Below, one piece after another: positions 42,160 through 50,733 of a stretch of 64,000 bases of DNA. Position numbers and translations under genes: made by a program. The notes below the pieces were generated by a model that did not search any database, was not told the origin of the DNA, and saw only the letters and a program-made list of their open reading frames with translations. Each line of letters begins with the position of its first letter. Position 1 is the first letter of the stretch. The stretch comes from an uncultured Acidimicrobiales bacterium (GTDB lineage: Bacteria > Actinomycetota > Acidimicrobiia > Acidimicrobiales > SHLQ01). The DNA is taken from positions 1 through 64,000 of the forward strand of contig CALLQB010000044.1 in NCBI GenBank assembly GCA_938015295.1, written 5' to 3'.

Positions 42160-43341
42160 GTGAAAGCCCTTCTGTTCGAACGTCAAGAACTCCGTTACGC
42201 GGCAGCCAACATCGCGTCGCGGTTCAGCCCGGGCGCTGGCGCCACCGCTGGCCCGCTTCGCCTCGCCGATATCGACTCGCCTGAACTCCCCGCAGACGGA
42301 TGGCAAGTTCTGCGACCCCGATTGACCGGAATCTGCGGTAGCGACCTCGCGACCGTCGAGGGAAAGTCGTCGCGGTATTTCGAGCCGCTGGTGTCGTTCC
42401 CGTTTGTCCCTGGCCATGAGGTTGTCGCCGATCTCGAGGACGGTACACGTGTCGCTCTCGAGCCGGTACTCGGGCCAGCCGCCCGCGGCGAGCAGCCGCC
42501 AGAAGGAGCTGCTTCGCCCGGCGACGCAACCGACTACGGCTACCTCAGCTGTGGTCATCATCTCGACGCCGGAATACAGGTCGGCTACTGCGCGACCACC
42601 GGTGGTGGATGGGGAACCCACCTGGTTGCGCACGAGAGCCAACTCCACCCGGTAGCGGCCTCGATGTCTGATGAAGCTGCGGTCATGATCGAACCGACTG
42701 CCACGGGAGTGCATGCCGCCCTTAAGGGCAACATCGCCCCCGGGGACACCGTCGCTATTCTTGGAGCTGGCACGATGGGCCTCTGCACCCTGGCCGCCAT
42801 CGATGCATACACCGAGGCTGCCACGGTCATCATCGGGGCCAAATACCCGGTGCAGAAAGACCTCGCTGCCGAACTAGGCGCTACGACGGTGGTCGAGCCA
42901 CGCGAGGTACAGCGGGCGGTTCGGCGCTCATCAGGCTGTCGCATGATTGGCAACGACCTTGCCGGCGGCGCCGACGTCACGATCGATGCGGTAGGCACCG
43001 CCGAGTCGCTAGCCCAGGCAATCTCGTTGACCCGCCCTCGCGGTCGCATTGTTCTCCTGGGCATGCCAGGGGTAACCAAGGTCGACCTTACCGGCCTCTG
43101 GCACCGCGAAATCGAACTCGTCGGGTCCTACACCTACGGCGGCGAAACACTTGCTGACGGTACCAATACCACGAGCTTCGCTCTCGCCTTCGACCTCGTG
43201 CAGTCGGCAAAACTCGAACGTTTAGTCTCGGCCAAGTATCCCCTCAGCCGGTACCGCGATGCCATCAAGCACGCTGCCTCGGCCGGACACCGAGGCGCTA
43301 TCAAAGTTGTCTTTGATCTTCGAGACGAAAAAGGGCGATAG
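42160..43341 (+). CDS. Zinc-type medium-chain alcohol/polyol dehydrogenase
   Basis: 393 aa with a GTG start. GICGSDLATVEG holds the catalytic Cys and FVPGHEVVAD the His-Glu pair. The structural-zinc lobe is atypical: a long insertion, PAARGEQPPEGAASPGDATD, sits where four cysteines are usually found, leaving only CGHH and GYC. The Rossmann motif VAILGAGTMGLCTLAA binds NAD(P). The overall shape is like glucose or threonine dehydrogenases; the substrate is unknown. The YqgE gene starts nine bases after the stop. Confidence 0.85.
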   Translation: MKALLFERQELRYAAANIASRFSPGAGATAGPLRLADIDSPELPADGWQVLRPRLTGICGSDLATVEGKSSRYFEPLVSFPFVPGHEVVADLEDGTRVALEPVLGPAARGEQPPEGAASPGDATDYGYLSCGHHLDAGIQVGYCATTGGGWGTHLVAHESQLHPVAASMSDEAAVMIEPTATGVHAALKGNIAPGDTVAILGAGTMGLCTLAAIDAYTEAATVIIGAKYPVQKDLAAELGATTVVEPREVQRAVRRSSGCRMIGNDLAGGADVTIDAVGTAESLAQAISLTRPRGRIVLLGMPGVTKVDLTGLWHREIELVGSYTYGGETLADGTNTTSFALAFDLVQSAKLERLVSAKYPLSRYRDAIKHAASAGHRGAIKVVFDLRDEKGR

Positions 43342-43350
43342 GACAACACG

Positions 43351-43902
43351 ATGCCAGAGGAGACTCGGGCAAGGCTCCTCATCGCTCAGCCGATGATGCT
43401 CGACGGCAACTTCGACCAAACCGTCATTTTCATGATTGAACACAACGATGATGGAGCGCTTGGGGTCGTGCTCAATCGTCCCCTCGACCTTGGGATCACC
43501 GATGCTATGCCCGAGTGGTCGGTTTTGGCAGCCGAGCCGCAGATGGTGTTTTCCGGCGGGCCGGTTGGCCACGGCTCGGCGCTCGCTCTCGCCGACGCGG
43601 TCCTCGACGATGTAGGTGGTTCGTTTACCCAGGTGATGGGAACTATCGGCATGGTCGATCTTGCGTCGACTGACGATCTCGATAAGGGCCTCGTGCGGCT
43701 TCGGGTGTTCTCGGGATACTCCGGCTGGGGCGCTGGTCAGCTCGACGCAGAAATCAACCAAGGCGGTTGGTTCGTGGTCGACGCAGAACCCGACGACATC
43801 TTCACCGCAGATCCATCGACGCTTTGGTCACAAGTCCTCAAGCGCCAAGGCGGTTCACTCGCCCGCCTAGCATTCTTCCCGCCCGATCTCGGCCTGAACT
43901 AG
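43351..43902 (+). CDS. YqgE/AlgH family protein
   Basis: 183 aa. LLIAQPMMLDGNFDQTVIFMIEHNDDGALGVVLNRP is the unmistakable family opening, and FSGGPVG and RVFSGYSGWGAGQLDAEI complete it (UPF0301). The family occurs widely and its molecular role is unresolved; AlgH was first named from alginate regulation in Pseudomonas. Here it lies next to the SGNH/MBOAT genes, on the opposite strand with a four-base overlap of stops, so the alginate echo is only suggestive. Confidence 0.92.
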   Translation: MPEETRARLLIAQPMMLDGNFDQTVIFMIEHNDDGALGVVLNRPLDLGITDAMPEWSVLAAEPQMVFSGGPVGHGSALALADAVLDDVGGSFTQVMGTIGMVDLASTDDLDKGLVRLRVFSGYSGWGAGQLDAEINQGGWFVVDAEPDDIFTADPSTLWSQVLKRQGGSLARLAFFPPDLGLN

Positions 43903-45005
43903 CGCATCGTCCAGTAGACAGCCATCTCTTCGACGAGCAGGTCTGCTAGCCAACTGGCGCCGGTGGACGTGACGTGTACCCCGTCGCCCGACCTCACGCG
44001 CACGTCGACGCCGTCGTCGTCGGGCAGGTACACACGAAACGTGCCGTCTGGCGCCAGCACCAACGAGGAGTCGACTACCCGAAGCCACGGGCGGGTCGAA
44101 GCAATAGTGTGCAGCAGCTCGTTCATGGTCTGCAGCGCAGCTGTAGTTTCGCCGTCGCGAACCGGTGGAGCCGCAACCCAAAACACTTGACGGCCATCCT
44201 GCTGCAACACGTCTGCCACCGAGGCCATCCGCCTCGCGTACTCATCGAACCAGGCGTCGGTTCCGCGCACGACCCGTTCGCCGTTGGCCTCCATGTCTTG
44301 GTAGTCGTTTCCACCAAAGAACAGCACCGCGGCCTCGACCTCAACGCTCACACTGGCAAGCTCGTTGCGCCAATCAAAGTAGTCAGGGCGCGCCAAGCCG
44401 GTTGCGATGCGTGAATCTACGCTGACCTCATAGTCGAGCTTGCCGTTGACGGCTCGGTTGGTCAGCGCTTGCCCCGGGTACTCTGCTTGGGAGTCGCCTG
44501 CGACGAGGACACGAAGCGGATCGTTGCTGGTGACGATACGTAGCGGCTCGGGTGGTGTGCCGACCGCCGGAGCCGAATCGGCGATATTGGGCTGCGGGGT
44601 GGCGCCGATTACCGCGCCGCCGTCACGCGGCTCTGGAGCCGCATCGACTGGTACCGAAGCGTCGCTAGCCGGCGGCGTTGCCTCGCGGATGTCGGCGATG
44701 AGGTCGGCCGGTCGGTTCAGCGACAGAAAGTTTGCCACCCTATCCAGCGGCTCGGCGCCAGCAAGCAGGGTGTCGCGTTCGGTGCCGAAGTTACGCCGTT
44801 GCGCGGCTTCGACGAGGGTGCCCGACGTAAGGAGCGCTGCAGTGAGCAGGCACAACGAAACGGCGACCAGTACCTGCCTGGTCGAGATCGTTTCGGTTTG
44901 CAGGTCGAGATCGCGCTGATCGCGAAACTCCTCGTCGCTCCAACGCGTGACCGGAGGACCGTCGCGGCGGGTCGTTGCCCGTTGCAGCGATTCGGAATAC
45001 TTCAC
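43899..45005 (-). CDS. Membrane-anchored SGNH/GDSL-type hydrolase (DUF459-like)
   Basis: 368 aa from a GTG. A single helix (about 44-66) anchors the protein; a Pro/Ala-rich linker runs to about residue 150. The SGNH blocks follow: VLVAGDSQAE (Ser172), FFGGNDYQ (Asn233) and DGVHVTSTGASWL (Asp/His near the end). GDSL reads GDSQ. The fold acts as an esterase or O-acetyltransferase. With an MBOAT gene two positions upstream it resembles the AlgJ/AlgX or PatB half of a polysaccharide O-acetylation pair. It is last in the gene run. Confidence 0.85.
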   Translation of the reverse strand: MKYSESLQRATTRRDGPPVTRWSDEEFRDQRDLDLQTETISTRQVLVAVSLCLLTAALLTSGTLVEAAQRRNFGTERDTLLAGAEPLDRVANFLSLNRPADLIADIREATPPASDASVPVDAAPEPRDGGAVIGATPQPNIADSAPAVGTPPEPLRIVTSNDPLRVLVAGDSQAEYPGQALTNRAVNGKLDYEVSVDSRIATGLARPDYFDWRNELASVSVEVEAAVLFFGGNDYQDMEANGERVVRGTDAWFDEYARRMASVADVLQQDGRQVFWVAAPPVRDGETTAALQTMNELLHTIASTRPWLRVVDSSLVLAPDGTFRVYLPDDDGVDVRVRSGDGVHVTSTGASWLADLLVEEMAVYWTMR

Positions 45006-45068
45006 GCCGTCATTGTTGGCGTTCGGGTGCGGCTTGGCAACACCGGTTCGACCACACGACTGCCGCGG

Positions 45069-47237
45069 CTACGCCGATTCGCATCGTTTCCGCCGATCTC
45101 CCGAACCTTTGCTGTCGTTCTGCACAGCGAGGAAAAAGCAGTTGTCGATGCCGTTGCCGCCATCGAGACGATCGCCGCCGGTTCCACCCACCAGCGTGTC
45201 GGCGCCGCCACGACCCCGCAGGATGTCGCGGTTGCGGCCGCCATCGAGAGCGTCGGCGCCGGTTCCTCCGTCGAGGCGGTCGCGGCCTGCACCGCCAGAC
45301 AGCACGTCGTTGCCGGCTCGCCCGAACAACACATCGGAGCCCTTGCCGCCGCACAGGTTGTCGCTGCCGCCGCCACCATCGATGATGTCGTTGCCTGCCA
45401 GCGCAGTGATGACATCAGACCCCGAGGTTCCGACGATGAAATCAGCGCCAGCGCTGCCCAGAATCGTTGGACGTAGACCGTTGCAAAGCAGCGACGGCAG
45501 CCGTACCTCGCCGTGGCCCCCGACGTTTTCGACGCCAGGTCCGGCTCTGTCGACCGACGCATGACGCTTCAAAAAGTCCTCGAGTTCGGCAGGGGTTTCG
45601 ACGACTCGGGCGCCGAGAATCAAGGCGCCGACGCCCGCTGCGGCCGGCGCTGCCGAGCTGGTGCCGCTAAAGCAACGAGACCCGTACGCCAGGGTGGTCA
45701 AACAGGCAGCCGCCGTTACCTCCGGGGCAATCCGACCGTCGTTGGTAGGGCCCTGTGACGAATACTGGGCAATCTCGGAACCGGTTGGCGGGTCGATTGC
45801 CCCGACCGAAATGTGGCCCTCTGCGGCCGAGTCGGTGCCCGGACCCGATGCGCTGAAGGGATTCTGCCAGTGCTCGAAAAGCGCGCCGTTGCCCATGATC
45901 TCGAGCACGTCGCCCGCGGTGCCGTTATTCGCCGATGCCAGTCGAACCCGCATGTACATCACCGTGTTGCATGCAGTTCCGCTGATCAATTCAAGCGGCT
46001 GCTGACCGTTGCCTTGGATGTCGACCGAAGCGAACTCGGGTGTGCCTTCAGCAGAAGGATTGTCGTAGATGAACCAGTCGTAGTCGGTTGCGTCGTCTTC
46101 GCCCCAGTCGCTCCACCGAAGCCCGTTGAGAAAACATGCCGAGAACCCCATCGACTCGTCGTTGCCCGAAAACTCGAGCCACCCGTCGCCATCGGCGTCT
46201 CGCCACTCACCTCGCCAGTACGAGCCGTAGCGCGAGGTCGAACCGGCGTTGTTGCCTGCCGAGTTGAACCACGCGATGCCGTTGCCGACAGCAAAGTCGA
46301 TGACCTCCGCGAGCGGGCCGGTGCCATCACCAGGTCCGTCGTAGGAAGAGGTCAGCGACCGTGACACCACCGTTACACCCTGATCAATAAAATATTCGAC
46401 AGCTGCTTGGTGGTCTGACGCGGTAAGTGCCGAAGCGAAATACAGCTCGGCATCGGGGGCCATGTCGTGGATCACCTCACCCACAGCAACGCCATGATCG
46501 ATTTCGGCATCGGTAATCGAGCACGCTCGACCCCGGTAACGGCAGAAGGTGCCCGACAACCTTGGTAAATCCCCACTGGCGATCGCGTTACTCAACTCAG
46601 GCTCGCCGTAGTAGTCGATCACGCCGACCTTTACGCCCCTGCCCGTCAAGCCAAGGTCGAGCCAGTGCGGCGCCCTCGCCTTTGCAACGTGCTCACCTAC
46701 AATGGTGCCGCTGGTGGTGAGATCTGCTGCGGAATCGCCCGGGACAAGCGCGGTGCCGTCGGCGCCTTCAGCGAAAAGAGGAAACGACGTCGACTGATCG
46801 CGCACATCCTTCACGGCGCCAGTTGCCTCGAGCTCTGCAAGGGCCAGCGATGGCAAGAGCGCTTCGATGAGAGCTCCGGGAACTTCGCCCGTGACAACAC
46901 CACCCGCCTCCTCGACAAGCCTTCGCACAGCCCCTGTGTCGTCGCCAACGACCTCGACAGGCCGAAGAGCCGGCGACGTTGCTTCGGCCTTCGTGATCAG
47001 CGCAGCAACGTCATCAGCGCGGTCAGCAGTTTCCGAGTTCGCCGACAAGACCGCCGGCGCATGCAGCAACGACAGGTCGATGTTTCCGGGCTCGGCATTG
47101 CCAACGGGCGAACCTGCCGACTCGGCGCTGGCCTGGGTGTCGATGGCTCCGACGAGCGTGGCGACGAGCAGCAGAGTCACACCAACCACCGCAAGCTGCA
47201 CCGGTCGAGTATCTCTAGATTTTGTGCTGCGGTTCAT
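45069..47237 (-). CDS. Secreted subtilase (S8) with C-terminal RTX calcium-binding repeats
   Basis: 722 aa. An N-terminal export signal (about 13-38) and pro-region lead to the peptidase. The triad is Asp208 (VGVIDYYGE), His248 (DHGVAVGE) and Ser527 (SGTSSAAPAA), with the oxyanion Asn near 329 (NSAGNNAGS). Two paired acid-rich loops may bind calcium. Residues about 594-700 form RTX-like nonapeptide repeats (GSDVLFGRAGNDVLSGGAG), normally found in type I-secreted proteins of Gram-negatives. The gene lies 28 bases after the MBOAT gene and 63 before the SGNH gene. Confidence 0.9.
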   Translation of the reverse strand: MNRSTKSRDTRPVQLAVVGVTLLLVATLVGAIDTQASAESAGSPVGNAEPGNIDLSLLHAPAVLSANSETADRADDVAALITKAEATSPALRPVEVVGDDTGAVRRLVEEAGGVVTGEVPGALIEALLPSLALAELEATGAVKDVRDQSTSFPLFAEGADGTALVPGDSAADLTTSGTIVGEHVAKARAPHWLDLGLTGRGVKVGVIDYYGEPELSNAIASGDLPRLSGTFCRYRGRACSITDAEIDHGVAVGEVIHDMAPDAELYFASALTASDHQAAVEYFIDQGVTVVSRSLTSSYDGPGDGTGPLAEVIDFAVGNGIAWFNSAGNNAGSTSRYGSYWRGEWRDADGDGWLEFSGNDESMGFSACFLNGLRWSDWGEDDATDYDWFIYDNPSAEGTPEFASVDIQGNGQQPLELISGTACNTVMYMRVRLASANNGTAGDVLEIMGNGALFEHWQNPFSASGPGTDSAAEGHISVGAIDPPTGSEIAQYSSQGPTNDGRIAPEVTAAACLTTLAYGSRCFSGTSSAAPAAAGVGALILGARVVETPAELEDFLKRHASVDRAGPGVENVGGHGEVRLPSLLCNGLRPTILGSAGADFIVGTSGSDVITALAGNDIIDGGGGSDNLCGGKGSDVLFGRAGNDVLSGGAGRDRLDGGTGADALDGGRNRDILRGRGGADTLVGGTGGDRLDGGNGIDNCFFLAVQNDSKGSGDRRKRCESA

Positions 47238-47265
47238 GAAACAGATCGCCTCAGAGTTCGAGATA

Positions 47266-48774
47266 TCAGAATTGGAAGTAGATAAACGGTGCGACGCCAG
47301 TTGGCCCTAGTGCAACAACAACAAAGACCCACAGACCAAGGCCAAAACCCAACGCCGCCGGAGGAAGTCTCGAGACAATCGCCCGAGCCTGAACACCGTA
47401 CAAGGGTGGCACGAAATGCATCGCGAGTGACGCCACGATCACGGCAACGACGAGCGGAGATACGAGTTCGGGGCCAACGGTGAGGCCGCCGACGAGCGCT
47501 TCGCCGATTTCGCCGACTCGGCCCATCGACTCAGAACGGAACAAGACCCAACCAACGCAGACCAAATGAAAGGTGACAAAACGGCCGAACCACACGTTTC
47601 GCACCCGAAGCGGAGCAAACGGCACCGGTGAGGTCGGGTCGGACCGCCACGGCTCGAGTTTGCTGCCGGTATGCAACGCTGCGATCTCCTGAATACGAAT
47701 GTCGCCAGACCCAATTGGTTGATCGGGTTCGCCGCGCACATCGCTGGCAAACCGTTCAAGCCCCAAAGCGGCACCTTGGTACACGCCCCAAGCTATGAAC
47801 GTGCCGGCGGCACCGTGCCACAAGCCGCCCAGCGTCATCGTGATCATCAGGTTGCGGTAGGTAGCAAATTTGGAGCCTCGGTTGCCGCCAAGCGGAAAGT
47901 ACAAGTAGTCGCGTAACCATCGAGACAGCGTCATGTGCCAGCGTCGCCAGAAGTCCTGAATCGAGACGGCCGCATACGGCTTGTCGAAGTTGAGCGGAAA
48001 CTGAAACCCGAGCAGAAGCGCGATTCCGATGGCGATGTCGGTGTACCCGCTGAAGTCGGCGTAAATCTGTATCGCGTAGCCGTAGATCCCAAAGAGCACG
48101 TCGAGCGAACCGAACGCCTTGGGCGTTGCAAACACATCATCAACAATTGCCTCAGCCAGAAAGCTCGAAATCACCACCTTCTTAAAGAGCCCCCGTCCGA
48201 TCAGCAGCGCAGCCTCGCCTGCCTGCACGTTGTGCGCCGGTTGCCGATTCTGTAACTGCGGGAGGAACTCTGACGCTCGAACGATCGGGCCAGCGACCAG
48301 TTGCGGGAAGAACGCGAGATACACCGCAGCGTCAAGCAGCGGCACGGGGTGGATCTCGCGACGGTAGGTATCGATCACGTAGCTGATTCCCTGAAACGTG
48401 AAAAAGGAGATTCCGACTGGTAACACCACGTCGAGCAGTGGCAGGGACACGCCCAGGTTGCGATCGAGCGACGAGATAAAGAAGCCGTAGTACTTAAAGA
48501 AACCCAGTAACACGAGGTCGACGGCAACAGCGGCGAACACGATCTGTTTCCGGGTCGATTCCTTGTCCGACCGAAAGATTCCAACCGCCGCAATTTCGTT
48601 CACGATGGTCACAAAGATGATCAGACCAAGAAATCGCCAGTCCCACCAGCCGTAGAACACGTAGCTGGCTACGAGGACCATGACCTTCCAAAGGTCGGTG
48701 CGGTCGCGCAACGCCCAACTCACGGGCAGCACGACCGAAAAGAACAGGGCGAATGTCAGCGTCGGAAAGAGCAC
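47266..48774 (-). CDS. MBOAT-family membrane-bound O-acyltransferase (AlgI-like)
   Basis: 502 aa from a GTG, with ten or more hydrophobic helices. SIQDFWRRWHMTLSRWLRDYLYFPLGG is the AlgI/PatA signature and LGGLWHGAAGTF contains the invariant catalytic His. Bacterial members move an acetyl group from cytoplasmic acetyl-CoA across the membrane to a partner that modifies a polysaccharide or peptidoglycan. The SGNH protein two genes downstream is the likely partner; the subtilase gene sits between. It is preceded by the BrkB gene with a 57-base gap on the same strand. Confidence 0.92.
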   Translation of the reverse strand: MLFPTLTFALFFSVVLPVSWALRDRTDLWKVMVLVASYVFYGWWDWRFLGLIIFVTIVNEIAAVGIFRSDKESTRKQIVFAAVAVDLVLLGFFKYYGFFISSLDRNLGVSLPLLDVVLPVGISFFTFQGISYVIDTYRREIHPVPLLDAAVYLAFFPQLVAGPIVRASEFLPQLQNRQPAHNVQAGEAALLIGRGLFKKVVISSFLAEAIVDDVFATPKAFGSLDVLFGIYGYAIQIYADFSGYTDIAIGIALLLGFQFPLNFDKPYAAVSIQDFWRRWHMTLSRWLRDYLYFPLGGNRGSKFATYRNLMITMTLGGLWHGAAGTFIAWGVYQGAALGLERFASDVRGEPDQPIGSGDIRIQEIAALHTGSKLEPWRSDPTSPVPFAPLRVRNVWFGRFVTFHLVCVGWVLFRSESMGRVGEIGEALVGGLTVGPELVSPLVVAVIVASLAMHFVPPLYGVQARAIVSRLPPAALGFGLGLWVFVVVALGPTGVAPFIYFQF

Positions 48775-48831
48775 AGGGTGTCTAGTCTCGCCGCGTATTT
48801 TGATGTTGGGAGGTCGCGCCCCGCAATTGCG

Positions 48832-49734
48832 TCAGCGGGTGCTCTCGGCTGCAGGTTCATCGAGCTCGCCCGACTCGGTAATTGCGTTGATCTCAGCACC
48901 GATGAGCACAGCGAGAGCGATCAGCTGGAACCACACCATGACGGCGGTGATCGTGCCGAGCATGCCGGTCGCGCTGCCAGCCGTGGCGTTGGCGTATAGA
49001 CCAAACAGGTAGGTAAACGCCACGAAGAGCACGGTGGCAACCAAGGCCCCGGGGGTGACGAAACGCATCTTGCGGGGCTTGGTTGGCACAACACTTATGG
49101 GCTGGTGGGTAACCGCCGCCTTGGCCTTCGATTTGTGGTTCGGGCCAACCTGATACAGCACGGAAAGCGCGGCCATCATCACCAAACCGAGCAACGGGAA
49201 GCGCACAATGCGTGCCACCCACTCGCCTGCGGCACCCAGGTCGAGTTCGTCGAGCACCGCAGGTAGAGCACTCATGACAAACATCGCCACGCCAAGCACA
49301 AAGAGCGTGCCGATAAGCAGAAACAATGCGGTGCCGCGCAGCACCGGAAATTTGCGGTCTTCGGCGAGGCCCCACACAACGTTCAGGGCCTTCATGAGGT
49401 TCGCAACAGCACCCGAGGCGCTGAAGAACGCAAGCGCTATCGAGATAGCAAGGGCCACCCCTGCGCTGTCGTCTTCGACGATCTTGGTCATCTGTTCGGT
49501 AACAAATGTGCGGGTCGAGTCCGGCTGCGTCGACAGGCCGTCCTCGACTTGTTCGACAACATCATCGGCGTCAGCGACGAGGCCGTAGGCACTAATGGCG
49601 CCGGTCAATGTCGGTACCAGGGCAAAGAATGCGAAGAACGCAATCGCCGCAGCATAGATGGGGGTGTTATGGGCCTTCATACGGGCCAGAAGCGCTTTGA
49701 TGACGTTCACAGACGACAATCTTAGGCGGTGCAT
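48832..49734 (-). CDS. YihY/BrkB-family inner membrane protein
   Basis: 300 aa from the ATG at 49734; a GTG at 49710, with TAAGAT eight bases upstream, is a likely alternative. Six hydrophobic helices are spaced as in the YihY/BrkB family (once called RNase BN in error). NTPIYAAAIAFFAFFALVPTL is the typical first helix and the later GSATGMLGTITAVMVWFQL is the conserved fifth. Transport of lipid or ions has been suggested for relatives. It could head the MBOAT-subtilase-SGNH unit, or have its own promoter. Confidence 0.88.
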   Translation of the reverse strand: MHRLRLSSVNVIKALLARMKAHNTPIYAAAIAFFAFFALVPTLTGAISAYGLVADADDVVEQVEDGLSTQPDSTRTFVTEQMTKIVEDDSAGVALAISIALAFFSASGAVANLMKALNVVWGLAEDRKFPVLRGTALFLLIGTLFVLGVAMFVMSALPAVLDELDLGAAGEWVARIVRFPLLGLVMMAALSVLYQVGPNHKSKAKAAVTHQPISVVPTKPRKMRFVTPGALVATVLFVAFTYLFGLYANATAGSATGMLGTITAVMVWFQLIALAVLIGAEINAITESGELDEPAAESTR

Positions 49735-49737
49735 TGT

Positions 49738-49743
49738 TACGCT
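49738..49743 (+). promoter_or_regulatory. -10 box of leaderless promoter for the 56-aa ORF
   Basis: TACGCT, six bases (GAGGGG), then the ATG at 49750; the last six bases also resemble a Shine-Dalgarno but with no spacing. Confidence 0.6.
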
Positions 49744-49749
49744 GAGGGG

Positions 49750-49920
49750 ATGAAGAAGTTCCTCTCAGATCTACGCGGAAGCCACAGCCAAGCGCAGATG
49801 ATTCAGCTCGCAAGCAGCGTGATTTCATTGCTCGTCATTGCCAAACGATTCCGGAAAGCCGGGGGCCGCGTGAAAGAGTTCCGGCTTGCACAGATCACCG
49901 ACGATCTGCCCTTCACCTGA
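49750..49920 (+). CDS. Small protein, 56 aa
   Basis: From the ATG at 49750, 56 residues. It starts basic (MKKFLSDLRGSHSQ), has a short hydrophobic stretch (IQLASSVISLLVIA, about 18-31) and ends acidic (ITDDLPFT). It might be a membrane-associated microprotein. A correctly placed -10 box, and a following SDR gene with its own Shine-Dalgarno 22 bases after the stop, support reality. The track ORF from 49729 adds seven residues that precede the promoter. No family recognised. Confidence 0.6.
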   Translation: MKKFLSDLRGSHSQAQMIQLASSVISLLVIAKRFRKAGGRVKEFRLAQITDDLPFT

Positions 49921-49942
49921 TCCCCTTCGAGGAGTTTCCACC

Positions 49943-50731
49943 ATGACTGCAACACCCGGCGCTCAAGAACGCCCCAACTCGTCCCGCTTCGTTGACAAGA
50001 CCGTCGTACTCACCGGCGCTGCATCGGGCATCGGACGAGCCTCTGCTGTGCTCTTCGCTGGCGAGGGAGCCAAGGTCGTCGGCCTCGATATCGATGCTGA
50101 CGGCTTGGCCCAGACCGGCAACACCATCGCAGCCGGTGGCGGCGAGTTCACTGCCCTGACAGTCGACATCACCAGTCGCGACGCCTGCCACGCTGCCATC
50201 GCCGAGGCGGCCAAAATGTATGGTTCTGTCGATGTGCTGGCGAACATCGCCGGAATCGCTCGGTCTGAACATATCGTCGACGTCACCGAAGAGCAGTGGC
50301 GCCTCATGTTCGGCGTCAATGTCGACGGCATGTTCTGGCTTTCGCAGGCGGCAATCCCGCACCTGCTCGAATCGTCAGGCAATATCGTCAACATCGCCTC
50401 GAACGCTGGCCTGATGGGTCAGGCGTACACGGTGAACTATTGCGCGACCAAGGGTGCCGTCATCAATCTCACCAAAGCAATGGCGATGGAGTTCGTAAAG
50501 ACGTCGCTTCGGATCAACGCCGTCGCTCCGGGTGGCACCGACACCAGCCTGGTCGCCAACTTTGCGATTCCACCCGACGTCGATTTCGAACTGATGGGTC
50601 GCTACACCTCGGCTCGAGGCTTCTCGCAACCCGAAGACCTCGCCAACGTCATTGCCTTTGTGGCCTCCGACGACGCCCGGGCCATCCACGGCGCCATCGT
50701 GAGTGCCGACAACGGCATCACTAGCGGCTGA
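49943..50731 (+). CDS. Short-chain dehydrogenase/reductase (classical)
   Basis: 262 aa from the ATG at 49943, set by GAGGAG about eight bases upstream. LTGAASGIGRASAV binds the coenzyme, NIAGIAR is the NNAG-like motif, NIASNAG gives the Ser, and NYCATKGAV the Tyr-Lys. VVGLDIDADG suggests NAD preference (Asp after beta-2), which is inference. It resembles many actinobacterial SDRs annotated as 3-oxoacyl-reductase or steroid dehydrogenase; the substrate is not evident. It starts 22 bases after the 56-aa ORF, and the HAD gene follows within three bases. Confidence 0.9.
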   Translation: MTATPGAQERPNSSRFVDKTVVLTGAASGIGRASAVLFAGEGAKVVGLDIDADGLAQTGNTIAAGGGEFTALTVDITSRDACHAAIAEAAKMYGSVDVLANIAGIARSEHIVDVTEEQWRLMFGVNVDGMFWLSQAAIPHLLESSGNIVNIASNAGLMGQAYTVNYCATKGAVINLTKAMAMEFVKTSLRINAVAPGGTDTSLVANFAIPPDVDFELMGRYTSARGFSQPEDLANVIAFVASDDARAIHGAIVSADNGITSG

Positions 50732-50733
50732 AC

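Noticed and set aside
44799-45564. Long plus-strand ORFs (225 and 205 aa) opposite the SGNH and subtilase gene ends
   Set aside because: They are Ala/Pro/Arg/Ser-rich read-throughs of the RTX repeat DNA; the minus-strand genes have clear catalytic motifs.
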